A stretch of 64,000 nucleotides of DNA from Atherinomorus stipes (lineage: Eukaryota > Chordata > Actinopteri > Atheriniformes > Atherinidae): NCBI GenBank assembly GCA_023101725.1, contig JALJCO010007865.1:458442-522441 (forward strand), in the 5' to 3' direction. Under the pieces are notes generated by a model that was not told the DNA's origin, searched no databases, and was given only the letters and a program-made list of their open reading frames with translations. How positions within the stretch are numbered: the stretch's first letter is position 1; each line of letters starts with the position of its first letter. The position numbers were made by a program, and so were the translations under genes. This document shows, one piece after another, positions 11,203 to 22,486 of the stretch.

Positions 11203-11713
11203 CTGTTCTGTCCGTATTTAATATTCAATCTTTAAAGGAGGAAAAAAGAAACATCTGTCAGTGAAATAAGTTAAAATTGACCAAAATAATAATAAATAAA
11301 AATTCTATGAAAATCATGATTGATTTTGAATTGTGGTTCAACAGAAATATTAAAAACAAACACACGAAAAATAAAACAACTAAACTAAAATGTCGTTGAG
11401 AAACTTTGCAGTGATTTGAGAAAATCACTGCAATCAGGTGTTTTCTGTAACGTCCAATCAGGCGTCTGCACCTGTTTACAGCTTTTTTTGGTCCACTGTT
11501 CATGAGCAAGGTGCTGTCATATGTCTCGGACAATTTTGTTTGTATGTTTGTTTGTTTATTATTCTCAACCATGATTCAAAACAAATAATTTTTTTAATCT
11601 AAATGATATATTTTATTTATCTATTTTTCTTTTAGTTTCTTGTTATTTGAATTACTATTGGGAACTTAGTCTGTTCTTTTACTGTAGGGTATGAATAATT
11701 TTGAGGATGATTG
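11203..11713. mobile_element. Tc1/mariner-like non-autonomous element, copy 2
   Basis: Shares long blocks with 8194-8708: CTGTCAGTGAAATAAGTTAA, TTGTGGTTCAACAGAAATAT, CACTGCAATCAGGTGTTTTC. The right end ATGAATAATTTTGAGGATGA is clear; the left end is eroded. The 104-codon minus-strand frame here (11258-11572) is not conserved in copy 1, so it is not a gene. Confidence 0.6.
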
Positions 11714-12049
11714 TGTGTGTATATATATATATATATGTTTATGTATGTATATATGTACATATATAGGGATGTATATATACCAGCAAAAAACATAAATATT
11801 GGCCGGCCGATGTGTCAGTCTGTCATTTTTTTGGATTATTCTCGGCACTTTTAAACAGAAAGTTCAGCTTTCGTGTTAACTGAAACAGACAGCAGTCGGC
11901 TTTGGAAAAGAAAAGAAAAATCTGGAACGACATGAAGAAATGCTGCATTTTACACGTAAAGCTGCTTCCTGCCTGAACATCTGTGAAGTAAAACCTCCAT
12001 GAACACGACTTGTTTGTGTGTGGGGGCCTTCCGCTGACTGGCACTGCCT

Positions 12050-13180
12050 GTCCTGATGTGAATATTCAGCAGCTCTTCTGACTATCGGAGCTACTTGATT
12101 GCATGGTGATTATTCACCAGCCACCGTCTCTTCCTCTCTGTGGCCCGCTTTTACTCCATTACTAGTCAGAACACAGCCCCACGCGCTGCAGCATTGCCAG
12201 CCTGATCTGACATCGTTCCTTTTACGGGTTCAACAGCTTGCTTGTCGTACAGCAAAGTAATTAGTACTGCATGCTCATATTAATTAACAAAGAGTGTTAT
12301 CACTTTATTAATCCATATTAGAGAGGTGGAGGAGGGAGGGAGGGAGGGCGCAGTCAATGTTATTGTAAGGAACGCTCTCCGAGGGAGTCTTCCTCAGCTC
12401 TGCTTTGTAGTCCCATTGTCCATGACCCTTCCCCGCATCCGTACACGCGGGGTGTCTGGCTTCCGCTGTTCATTAAACCTTTAAATGCAAATAATGTGTA
12501 TGGAATAAACAAACAAGGGTGGCAGGATTGAGGAAAACAGGTGCCACGGTGAGAAAGCCCGCTAAATGATGTGATGGTGGGGGAATTAATTGCTACCACG
12601 CCGCTAATTGGAAGCAATAATTTGTGTGATTAGCGGGCCGCTTAAGAAGTGAGACACATCTAGCGGCGTATGCAGGAGCGGAGACGCGTCCTGTGCCCGT
12701 CTGCACCCTCACACGTGTGCACCGTGTGCATCCGTAGAGCTGCAGGATCACAAACGTGCACGCTCCACCTCAGATGTGCACGTTTCAGACGGGGACACGG
12801 ATCCGCGTCCTCCTGCACAGACGAGCTCGCCCCGTGATGAGGCATATCCAGAAGCATTCATCAGAAAATGCTGATGTGGCGCGGGTTAATTAACAAAGCT
12901 GGCTTTGTGAGGGGGTGGGGGGGCGCACCCCCTGCTTTGTTACCTCTTCACCCCCCTCTTTCTTCATCTCTCTCTTTGTTAATATTAGAGGCTATATAAA
13001 CCTCAAAGCCTGGAGGGGGTATTTACACAGCACTTCTAAAAATATAGACTACAATCAAAACAAGATCCCTGAATTAACCCCCCCCTCATTATTTTCCTTT
13101 AATTGTGATTGGCCAGAAGATCAAAGTCCATAATTAATTTCTGCCAGTTCAGGATAAAAGTTGATCCTATTTCTTCTTTT
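12050..13180. promoter_or_regulatory. Candidate conserved regulatory block
   Basis: Over 1.1 kb without transposon similarity. The 10-mer ATTAACAAAG occurs at 12283-12292 and 12889-12898 on the plus strand and 12974-12983 on the minus strand; the first two share the longer TTAATTAACAAAG. Such words join a homeodomain/HNF1-like half (TTAATTAA) to a SOX/TCF-like half (AACAAAG). AGATCAAAGTCCATAATTAA at about 13118 joins TCF/LEF, HNF4/COUP-like and homeodomain words. GCTAATTGGAAGCAATAATT near 12603 adds more. No coding frame. A cluster of enhancers or a conserved non-coding element is inferred. Confidence 0.35.
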
Positions 13181-13559
13181 GTCTTTTTTCTCTCCTTTCC
13201 CCCGCCTCAGTAAATTTCTGCTTCAAGTCTACTTCTCATTGTTCCCAGTTCCTCCGAACATCCGAACCGGGAGCTTCCGTTCTTTCACTACAGGTCATAG
13301 TGAATCTTAAATTTTCAATCTTCTCCACCATTTTGTCTTTGATGACAACATTGTTGATGTTATGTTCCCATAAAGTGGCGAAGCTCTAGATGCAGCATGA
13401 AATTGCGTTGCATTTGCCATGTAGCCATATTATTGTTCTGACTTTATTACGGCCCTGATGGACTTTGTAGTAGCAATAACAATCCATACTGTCATGTTTC
13501 TCTGCTACCATCATCCTGAAGGCTTCCTCTTAACTGTACATTTGACCTGACTTTCATTA

Positions 13560-13865
13560 CACTTTGCTCTCCATTTTCCCTAAACTCATTGCATTAGTCC
13601 GTGATGCTGTTCTAGAAGATTGCAAACGTGCTATTAGTGTTGAACGAGCCGCATTACTGAGGAGGAATCCCTGCAAGAGGGGCACAAACCTAGCAGCAAA
13701 ACACACCACTTCCACTCTGAGCATTCGTTATGATCAACCAAGCAGCAACCTCCGGTGGCCAACGGAGAGGCCGATGTGGACCAGATGTGCTCAGGTTGCT
13801 GGATCGGCTCGGGTCCTGCACTTGGCAATGATGTCATACTACGGCAGCTGAACGGTGAATGGAGA
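13560..13865 (+). repeat. Dispersed repeat fragment, copy 1
   Basis: The part GGACCAGATGTGCTCAGGTT, then GGATCGGCTCGGGTCCTGCA and ATGTCATACTAC is matched in inverted orientation at 15485-15580. A 95-codon frame crosses it but is not preserved in the other copy. Probably a relic of a DNA transposon; family not recognised. Confidence 0.45.
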
Positions 13866-13894
13866 CAGCGGGGATTTGATGTGATGTCTGTAAT

Positions 13895-14455
13895 TAGGTA
13901 ATTGATAACCGATAACCGATAACACACATACAGTACATACCTAATCATGGCATCAATACAATTAACAAAACCGAAAAAACTTCACTTTTTACATGAAGAA
14001 AAATGTTTTTTTTTCCAGAGAAAAACTATCAGCAAGCCTCTCAAACATTTTCTAAAAGATATCAAAATAACTGTTACATATTTCAAATGTACATCAACTT
14101 AAATAAGGTGCTTACTGATGAAAAATATGGGCTCCTTGAAATGATGCATGCATCAGGATTACAATCGAGAAGTTAAAAATGATAGAAAACGATGCTCTGA
14201 CAAGTTAGATTTAAACATTTATTGTATGTTGACACACTGAAAATGATTGTTTGTAAACAATAATATTGACTGACAGGTCAGGCTTGTTTATGTAAACAGT
14301 GTATTTTTAACAGCAATAACTGGCCTCATAATATGAGTGGAGCAAATAATATATACACTATCGGGGCAAGTCATCATCATATCAGACTTCTTGAAAAGAT
14401 GTAATAATTTCCTGTAATCGGGCTGATAATTATCGTGCACCCCGATCTGTAATAT
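13895..14455. mobile_element. Eroded GATAACCGATAA-type DNA element
   Basis: Left: TAATTGATAACCGATAACCG. Right: TAATCGGGCTGATAATTATC with GCACCCCGATCTG. These resemble opposite ends of an old hAT-type vertebrate repeat. The interior is AT rich and has no transposase. Confidence 0.35.
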
Positions 14456-15290
14456 TTTAGGACTCATAAATACACAGAGCAGATCTGTGTTGGTAACTTA
14501 TTTCTCCTTCTAACATCATATTCCACTCTTCCTCACATACCCATAGTCACCTCTCAGTGGTGTGTGTGCCTTCGTCTGTCGAAGCGTGGTACTGCATGTA
14601 GCATTAACTCATTGACTGCCAGACATTTTCAGAGCAGAGCGCTCCATATTGCCAAGATTTTTAAGCATTTGCACAGATTTTTGGAGAGCTACGGGACATT
14701 GTGTCCTATGCCTATGCAAACACCAAATCTACCAAAGGAAAGCTTAGACTCTGTTCTTTCATCATCGTCGTGCGCAGGCGCCACCACAGGTGGCTGCTTG
14801 TTGCTGCTGCTCCTCCTGAGTTGTTTGTTTGTTAGTTATTTTGTTTGTTTGATGATTGTATCTGATTCAAAAAAGTGTGCTTCAAGCTTTTTCTGTTCTG
14901 TAGTAATGTGCAGTAGAACATGGGGTAGTTGCAGCAAAAATGCAGCTTTTCACCAAAAAGATGAGAAAACTAGCATTTTATGACTTTGATGCCAATATTT
15001 TTACTTTAGTGACACCTCCAACTTCTGAACAGCTGTGTACGTCTATGAAACAACACTGAGAAAAGAGTTTTGGTGGCAAAATAATTATTCACCAGCAATA
15101 TAAGCCACAACAAGTTTGTTTCGCAACATAATGTTTGACAGAAACGTATGACTTTTTATCCCTCCTTCCTTCTATCATACATTTTTGCTTTACTTGGCAA
15201 CCAGTAAGTTAAAGGACATCAAGAAAACCTAACACTGCAACAATGTCTACTACTGTTTGTTGTCTACAGTGTACATGTTCTGTATTCATG
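14456..15290. other. No recognisable gene
   Basis: A 139-codon frame (14564-14983) has a hydrophobic Leu/Val/Phe stretch but no start context, splice signal or recognisable domain. Treated as chance. Confidence 0.35.
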
Positions 15291-15299
15291 TTTCATGTA

Positions 15300-15410
15300 C
15301 TGTAATTGGCTTTATGCACAACTCAATTACTTCCTGAACTTAAGCCAGCTCTTCTGTCTCCTTTTGGATGATTTGATTAATCCACGTGCGCCTGACCTCA
15401 GTAAAGTAAT
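15300..15410 (-). repeat. Dispersed CCAGGTGTGCCTG repeat, inverted copy
   Basis: On the minus strand: ACTGAGGTCAGGCGCACGTGG, GATTAATC, GAGCTGGCTTAAGTTCAGG, AGTTGTGCATAAAG. Same order as 7980-8105 and 56280-56370. Confidence 0.6.
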
Positions 15411-15484
15411 ATTCCTCATAAAATTTGTCCGTGTTTCCAACAAAAATCTCCCATAAAAAATGTAATTTGTCTGGACATGCCAAC

Positions 15485-15665
15485 TTTAAACAGATCATAT
15501 CATATAAGTAGCATGACGGCTTCGGCAGGTGCAGGACCTGAGCCGATTTGGTAACCCGAGCACATCTGGTACCCACACCTGAAAAGTGCCAAAAAATTAT
15601 AGTTCTTTCTTCATCCACTAGGGACTGCAAAACAACAAATCCCCATAGAATCCCATTTTTAAAAG
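15485..15665 (-). repeat. Dispersed repeat fragments flanking the minisatellite
   Basis: 15485-15580 is the inverted partner of 13770-13850 (minus strand ACCAGATGTGCTCGGGTTAC, CGGCTCAGGTCCTGCACC). 15605-15670 on the minus strand reads ATTGGTCTTTTAAAAATGGG and GGGGATTTG..TTTTGCAGTCC, matching 29257-29310. This second part is the natural neighbour of the minisatellite core. Confidence 0.5.
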
Positions 15666-16138
15666 ACCAATTTCACAGCAGAAATAAACATGTTTCCAGC
15701 AGAAATTAACATGTTTCCAGCAGAAATAAACATGTTTCCAGCACAAATAAACACATTTACAGCAGAAATAAACACTTTACAGCAGAAATAAACACATTTA
15801 CAGCTGAAATAACCATTTTTACAGCAGAAATAAACACATTTACAGCAGAAATAACTATTTACAGCAAAAATAAACATGTTTACAGCAGAAATTAAGACAT
15901 TTACAGCAGAAATAAACATGTTAGCAGCAGAAATAAACACGTTTACAGCAGAAATAACCATGTTTACAGCAGAAATAAAAATGTTTACAGCAGAAATAAA
16001 ACATTTAAAGCAGAAATAAACACATTTACAGCATAAATAAACTTATTAACAGCAGAAATGACCATTTTTACAGCAGAAATAAACATGTTTACAGCAGAAA
16101 TAAACATTTACAGCAGAAATAAACATGTTTACAGCCTG
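15665..16138. repeat. Minisatellite (~20-21-bp unit) grown from a transposon segment
   Basis: About 22 units of the type TTTACAGCAGAAATAAACATG, varying at GTTTC/GTTTA/CATTTA and by 1-2 bp in length. It starts beside AGACCAATTTCACAGCAG and ends GTTTACAGCCTGGTT. At 29220-29262 the same flanks (minus strand) enclose a single unit, so the array is an internal expansion of a dispersed repeat. The 100-codon Phe/Ile/Ala/Val-repeat frame on the minus strand follows from the unit and is not a gene. Confidence 0.85.
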
Positions 16139-17375
16139 GTTGAAACATCATTTTAGGTTTAATAGATCAAGTTAATATGTCAACTGCTCCAACATTAACC
16201 AATAAAAATGAAGTTGTCTTAGACATTTCTGTTAAATGTTAGTCTCAAAGCTGCATGTGGATGTGTGTGAAGCAGAGAGAAGGAAACCTTCAAAAGGTAC
16301 CACAGATGTGTGCTGAGGCCTCATTGTGTCTTTGGTGATATTTTCACTTTTCAAAAGGTTTTCAAGACTGTGATTTAAGCTGTGTCTCAGATTTTATGGG
16401 AAAAGTCATGAAAAGCTCTGGAAATTAGAGTCTTTGCAGTTTGAGACATGTAAATAATTCTAGTGCAGCTGTAACAAAGCTTTTTTTTGTGTCATCAGTC
16501 TCTGGTTTACAGACAATAACATCAATATCAAAGTTGTCAGAAATATAAAAGTGTGTGTTCACAGGAAAATTTTATTATTGTCAGTTTTACACACTACCAG
16601 TTAAACCAGGATGACTGATTGGTGTGCAGACCAGAGGGATGTTAAGTTAAGTTTGTGTTCATTTTAACCAAATCCAAGTCTAACACCTCCACTTAAACAG
16701 TAATGCACCCCCTAGTTTTAATATCACTGGGATTATTAGTAAGGTTTTAATTTGACATCACTGTGCACCTTCCCAAGAATTTTAACTAACTTCAACCAAC
16801 ATGGATGACTGTAACTTCTTGCACATGACAGATGCAAAGGTACAGATATGAGGGAGGTTATACTGTAATATCTACAGTATGACACAAAGAGCCAGCAACT
16901 AACAACGTAAATGAAAATCAACCAGATAATGCTGCAGATATCAAAGCAGCAATTTTATAGACAAGTTTCACAGCCAATGAGCAGAAAACAGTCAGTAAAC
17001 CTGGTTGGTTTGGCAGAGTTGAGCTCGTAAATGGCAATAAGCTGGTAAAGTTTACCACTTCCCTAAAAAGATGAATATAAATTGTTCAAAATTTCAAGGG
17101 AGCCACAGCCTGTTTATATGGATCGAGACCAGTAAAAGGGTCTCGATCCATTCGAGTCACTAAAGACATCAAAGTCTGAACAGTGCTCATTTCCTGTCTC
17201 AAAATGCAAAATTAAAATCCCACATCAGGAGACTCATCTCTTAAAATGACATTGCTATCATGAACGTTAGCTAAAACATGACCATAACAGACCAGCTAAA
17301 ACCAGCAAAGTTCTTACACCAGCTGGAAGCTTTTTTTTCAGCAGGGGGGGGGGAACTTATACAGGGAAACAGGCT
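16139..17375. other. Unique DNA with one strong stem-loop, no gene
   Basis: No coding signal. At 17119-17150 the arms TGGATCGAGACC and GGTCTCGATCCA pair perfectly over 12 bp around an 8-nt loop. There is no U-rich tail or gene beside it to suggest a known RNA. Confidence 0.45.
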
Positions 17376-17446
17376 AACACAGGGGTTTCCAACCCGTAGT
17401 GTCGTGAACTCGCATGGACACGCTTATAGGAAGTACCCAGTTTATA

Positions 17447-17769
17447 AGAAGTACGATGTTCTACCTTTTAGGCTATAAAAATCTACTAAATGATGTGGTT
17501 TCCAGTAAATTCTGGACGTTACCCACTCAGGACACTTGGATTACATTGGATGAGCAGTATGGAGCAATATTGACCTTAATTTTGGACCTTTTTGGTTCAG
17601 GCACCGGTTACCTCCATTATATGAATGTAGGCGGACAACGAACCCCCCCCCCCCCCCCCCCCGGATCTACGGCTGCATTTTTAGATATTAAAAAAGTGCT
17701 CCAGGGTCTTGCTAATCACGAGGGTGAGTAGAAAATGAAGGACCATCATTCTGTGGGTGTACTATTCCT
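17447..17769. mobile_element. Half copy of the AGGAATAG TTAA foldback element
   Basis: Matches the right arm of 6539-7414: CCAGTAAATTCTGGACGTTAC, CACTCAGGACACTTGGATTAC, ATGAGCAGTATGGAGCAAT and the terminal CTATTCCT followed by TTAA (17770-17773). The left arm is missing. A 20-bp C run at 17643-17662 interrupts it. Confidence 0.7.
17643..17662. repeat. C homopolymer
   Basis: Twenty consecutive C inside the foldback fragment. Similar C runs occur at 5839-5857 and 18432-18445, all within DNA transposon copies. Confidence 0.95.
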
Positions 17770-17944
17770 TTAAGTTCAGAAAGTAGTGGAGTTGTGTATA
17801 CACGTATTGCCCATTCTTCTTAAAAGTGTTTATACTTTTACAGAGTAAGCTGAGCCAGAACATTTTCTTTGAACAAAGCCGTATATCTTCCACATACCTT
17901 CTTTGAACAAAGAAAGAGGGTATGAAGACTAAAACACAAGAGTA

Positions 17945-18684
17945 AATCTCTTTTTTTTCAACCCGGACCTTATTTCTAGGAATGTATAGATGCATTTACT
18001 CACCAGTAAAGTTTCTGCATTATTTTGACTTCTTGGGAAGATACTGTGGTACGTTGAGTCGCCCTTCGGTGTACATCCAGTAAAATGGTGGAGACGGGGC
18101 AGTTACTCTATAAGACATGACAGTATCTGCAATAAAACTTCTTGATTTCATCAATGCTTAAGTAGAATGAACGAACGAACGAATACTATTGTCCCGTGAG
18201 TTCAGAGTTTCACAGATTGTGGTTTTTTTTCTTGTCTGGGCAGCAGGCTGCTCCTCTCAGCTGTACTATAGAAGCTCGCACCGTGAACTCCCTGATAAGG
18301 AAGCTAAATCTGGACTCACAGGACAATAGTCCTCATTCGTTTGTTCATTCTACTTAAGGATGAATAAATTTTTTGGGGTTTGGAAAAATGAAAAGGGAGA
18401 AAATTTTTTTCTCTAAAGTAATCAAGCATAACCCCCCCCCCCCCCGAAAAAAGAGGGGGCGACCAAAACGCAAAGTTTTTGGCAAAAATCAAGGAGTTTT
18501 ACTGCAGATAATGCCTTATAGAGAGGCTGCCCCATCTCCCCCATTATACTGGATGTACACCGAAGGGCGACTCAACGTAATTTCGTCCCAAGGACTCAAA
18601 GCGATGCAGAAATTTTTGTGAGTAAATGCAGGTATATGCTTCTAGAAATAAGGTCCAGGTTGAAAAAAAAAAGAAAGTTATCCT
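17945..18684. mobile_element. Foldback element, TTAAAGGATAAC family, copy 1
   Basis: The right end, minus strand, is AGGATAACTTTC after TTAA (18685-18688). The arms pair over ~250 bp: left CCTTATTTCTAGGAATGTAT, GTTGAGTCGCCCTTCGGTGT, GCTTAAGTAGAATGAACGAA; right has their complements, e.g. ACACCGAAGGGCGACTCAAC. The right arm holds an extra ~120 bp with a C run. A related fragment is at 34297-34505. The TTAA target and AGG start resemble T2/Kolobok-type or piggyBac-type MITEs. Confidence 0.7.
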
Positions 18685-18688
18685 TTAA

Positions 18689-18985
18689 AGTTGTGTATAC
18701 TTCCACAGCCACTGCAGTCTTGCTAAATGTGACTTATTTAGGATATTTATATCACATAATTTACCAACAACTGTCTGCTTTGACATTTGATAAATGAACT
18801 CACTGCTGTGCACCCTAGTATGGATTTTGTTCCTGCCAATTAATTTGCAGTGATCTGAAGAATTTTGCAGTCGCATCTTTTACAACATGTTCCTTGATGA
18901 AACTCTGAGCAAGAGGCAGATTTTTTAAAACATGGATATCACAGAGATGCTATCTGATTCCTTCTGATGAGTTAAAGCCAAGTCC
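18689..18985. other. No recognisable gene
   Basis: AT-rich unique sequence to the right of the foldback. Nothing supportable. Confidence 0.35.
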
Positions 18986-18989
18986 CTCC

Positions 18990-19330
18990 AGTGCTCAAAG
19001 GGAGTCCATTCCACATGAATTATTAGCAAATATAATTTCAGCTATTAGTCCTCTTTCCTGAACATCTGAACATGGGAAAATGTGGAATTAGAAATTAATA
19101 CGCCTGAATATCATGGCAGGGTTTTTGAGAAGAGGGGGATTCATTTTCATGTTCTCCTCTTTCCCTTTCTTTGTATTCTGACCGAGTTTCTGACACATTT
19201 ATGTGTTAAGTTGGGCTCAAGCAGTTCTATTACCATACAGATTATCCATTGTGAGCTTTGGCGTGCTGCAGTAAAGAATTAGCATTTAGCAGAGAGAAAG
19301 GAAGTACAGGGGCGAAGAAAAATGAAATGA
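18990..19330. promoter_or_regulatory. Candidate conserved non-coding element (weak)
   Basis: Repeat-free DNA with homeodomain-type words ATGAATTATTAGCAAATAT and GGAATTAGAAATTAATACG, and TTAGCATTTAGCAG. No coding pattern. Proposed only from composition. Confidence 0.2.
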
Positions 19331-20465
19331 AAAGGGATTATATGTATCCTGCTCCTCTCCTGTTTATGTCTCTAATCTTCACTGGGGTCAATGTTTTATC
19401 TAAATTGATTTCTTCAAGCTAAATACTCGTGTTCTTGCTCAGCAGGATGGTGTTTTGCTCCTATCTGTGTGTGGTTAAACATTTTTTCTTATCTATGTTA
19501 GCATACAGCATAAGGTGATGACTTCATATGCTGGAACAACACTTTTCTCCTTCGTCCATATTTCGAAAATACTGTACACTCAGACAATTACACATTTTTT
19601 CCATCAACATGTAGCTACCTCAATAACATGTAGAAAACGTGTGCTTTAAATAAACTGGGTTATATGACACATTATCTGCTACAACTATGCCAAAAAACAA
19701 CCTTGAATGGTTATGCCTGCAGGCATGATAATAGGCCTGCTACTATCATATTCCTCATTGAATTGTATTTTATAGTTTCTGTCCAAGAATTGGATGTATG
19801 GAGATATTTGTGGTCTTTGGTTGATAAGACAAGCAATTCCTGCTTTTTGATGTGCAGGGTTTTTCCTGGTTCTTGGCCCAACTGCTTCAGGATGTATCAC
19901 CATGGTAACCTCCGCAACAAGATGGTGTATTTCACCATCTCATCATGACTTATTGCTAACCATTTATGTCCAAACACGACTGGATTCAACTGAAAGCAAA
20001 GTAGAAAAGTTAAAAGCATTTGGTGATAATAGTCAAACTGGTTTCAAATGTTTTTTTTGCAATGTCTATCATACCTCCACTTCACTCAACTCCTCACTGC
20101 CTCTGGCAACATGAGCATGTTGTCCAATATTGGGTTTCACACATTTTCATGCAACACAACTGCACTGATAAAAGTAGTAGTTTTAAAGGCATATGCCACC
20201 TCTGGGTGAAATTTATCCTCCCCCCGCAGTCCCCTGAGTTGAACAAGTGGGCAGAAGTGTTTTTTAGCCGACCCAATCATTCTCTAAATCTGGCAGCACT
20301 GACTTTAGCTTAGCTTAACATAGTTGCTGTAATCTGGTGTTTCCAACCAGCACCACTTGTTGAAAGTGAACTAGTTAACTCAAGATGTTTTCCAATTATG
20401 TTTCGTGACCCGCACATTCTGATCCAGTACAAACGAGAAGCTGATTTCACATCAAAGGACTGACT
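19331..20465. other. No recognisable gene
   Basis: Two overlapping frames of 94-97 codons (19664-19948, 20020-20313) lack domains and are not supported by splice sites. Unidentified repeat material is possible around 19660-20310, but I cannot name a family. Confidence 0.3.
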
Positions 20466-20546
20466 AGGCGGCATTCAATAGGGGAACTATGCCGCGGAAG
20501 TACAGCCGAATCATAGGTGGATCACAGGCAAAGCACCGCGGATAGA

Positions 20547-20631
20547 AGCAAAGGCAGCACGCATGGCGAGCATCCCCAACTTCCATAACCAGGGTAGCCA
20601 CCGGACGCTGCGTATGCGTGCTGCCTTTGCT
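20547..20631. repeat. Perfect 18-bp inverted repeat
   Basis: Arms AGCAAAGGCAGCACGCAT (20547-20564) and ATGCGTGCTGCCTTTGCT (20614-20631) are exact complements with a 49-nt spacer. They lie in a GC-richer island (20466-20660) unlike the surroundings, perhaps part of an unrecognised DNA element. Confidence 0.8.
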
Positions 20632-20967
20632 ACAGTTCGGCAGGAAATGGTATATTTGGATCCATGTAAATGCAGCTACTGAGTTTTTGAACCTTTGCCG
20701 AAGATGCCTGACAGCTTAAAGATAGATCTGTTAGATGATACTCTTCTTTATTTGAGAGGTTTTGTGTCAGTTTATATCTGTGTTGATATACTTTTTTTGT
20801 TTATAAAGAAACTTGTCTGCAGTCCAGCATCATAGCAAGGAATATGATGGTATGGCTGCCGTCTTTAGCAAATTGGCAGACTCCTTTGATACTTAAGCAT
20901 TGTTTTTATTTCCAAGTTGTTCATTGCTGAATTTACAAAATAAAACTATATGGTTTTATATGGGTAG

Positions 20968-21215
20968 AGGAGCCAGATGAGGAGGCTCAGGCATCTGGTC
21001 AGGATGCGTCCTGGACGCCTGCCTGAGGTGTTCCAGGCACGTCCCACCGGGACGAGGCCCCAGGAGAGACCCAGGACACGCTGGAGGGACTACGTCTCCC
21101 GGCTGGCCTGGGAATGCCTCGGGATTCCCCAGATGAGCTGGCGGCTGGCTGGGCTTCCCTCCTTCAGCAGCTGCCCCCGTGACCCGACCTTGGATAAGCG
21201 GCAGAAGACGGTATG
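20968..21215 (+). mobile_element. LINE 3' end (Rex3/RTE- or L2-like), C-terminal ORF relic
   Basis: The frame starting at 20977 reads RRLRHLVRMRPGRLPEVF and later RPRTRWRDYVSRLAWE. This Arg-rich C-terminal tail (GH/L-V-R-M..GRLP..GRRPR-like, RTRWRDYV) is shared by 3' parts of fish non-LTR retrotransposons. It ends GGATAAGCGGCAGAAGACGG, close to the usual GATGG-repeat tail. Everything upstream, including reverse transcriptase, is missing (5' truncation). There is a frame break near the end and the usual GEREVWASLL-like stretch is shortened. Confidence 0.75.
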
Positions 21216-22485
21216 GTTATATAGTTTACTTTGTAATTGAACACCTATAGTAAGCTAAAATATATATTAATACAGGGAAAAAAACACAGCCAAGTAGCAC
21301 TATGTAATTTTGTTGCTAGATTTGTCAATAGTTGCCTGTTTTTGGAAGTCACTAGAGTCTGAATACTTGCTAAATACTGGCTAGCAACAGAGTCACGAAG
21401 TCAGCGACACTGCAAGTTACCAGCTTTTTCCAGACCTACACAGGTACATTCGATCAGAAACTAGATGCACCGCTCTTTTAACATGCATAAACGTGCACAT
21501 ATATGGTGTATTTTGAGCCCTGCACACTGAGATCTATTGTGTACATTCCAGGAGTCCTCATTGCCCAGCAGCATTCTGAGGCTGGGAAACCGCACAACTC
21601 TTTCTTCTGGGAAGCGGACTCATTTTACATCTGCAGGCTTTATGGCGCCGTATCACAGGCTAACACCTGTTTATCAACATGCGGGCAGGAAGGTGTTTTA
21701 ACTAGGGGGGGCTGCCAAATGAATGAATGAGTGACGTCATTTTTCCCCATGCGCATTGCCACCCTACGTCTACAGTACATACTGTACGTGAATAATAATG
21801 ATAATAATAATGATAACAATAATAAAAACTACGTCTCCACTAAGCATTAATGTTATGGGGACATTTAACTCTCCATCTTATCTGCATCCATACTGTTGTT
21901 TAAGAATCGCTTAAGGTTTGATGCTCACTTGCACACACTGAGCACGCTCCACATCACGGGCGTACGCACGTGTCAGCATGTAAACAGGAAGTTCATTTCT
22001 GGGACTTGCAAAGTAATGCTAGCCAGAGAAAACAAGATTTTTTTTTTCATTTAGACTGATGATGAGGTGATGTTGTTGCCACGAGTAATAAATGACTGTA
22101 AAATTTTTAAGGCTGAGCAAATTTTCAACTGGGAGTCGAGTTGTTTAGGCTACTTTCATGTAGCACGCTTTGCTAATTGCTATCAGTCTTCAGCGGGTTT
22201 CGTTGTCCTCACTTCCATTCATTAAACGGTGAAGTTACCAGGCTGCTGACCCGTCGGATTTGGATTAATACGTCCCCCTTAAGCGACTAAAGAAATAATA
22301 GGCCCTTAAACGCCGGGTAAATGTTGAAAATCGGAGGGATCATGCACATTTAAGCACTTACACGGGCTAGTATAGACGTAGCCGGCTAGCAGCCGAAGCA
22401 GGCTGATAACTAGCCATGAGATAGGCGTACACACAAATTAAACATTAAAAAGTTCTAATAATTAAATTATTGCATTTTTTTCTCC
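21216..22485. other. Unique DNA with AAT/GAT microsatellite, no gene
   Basis: Contains (AAT/GAT)n at about 21788-21830. No coding evidence; short frames have no domains. Confidence 0.4.
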
Positions 22486-22486
22486 A

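Noticed and set aside
14564..14983. 139-codon frame with a hydrophobic segment
   Set aside because: No domain, poor coding composition, no splice signals and no repeat of it elsewhere.
15659..15961. 100-codon hydrophobic repeat protein on the minus strand
   Set aside because: A by-product of the ~21-bp minisatellite.
15660..16140. CRISPR-like array (regular ~20-bp repeats)
   Set aside because: Units are directly adjacent without unique spacers, and the genome is eukaryotic.
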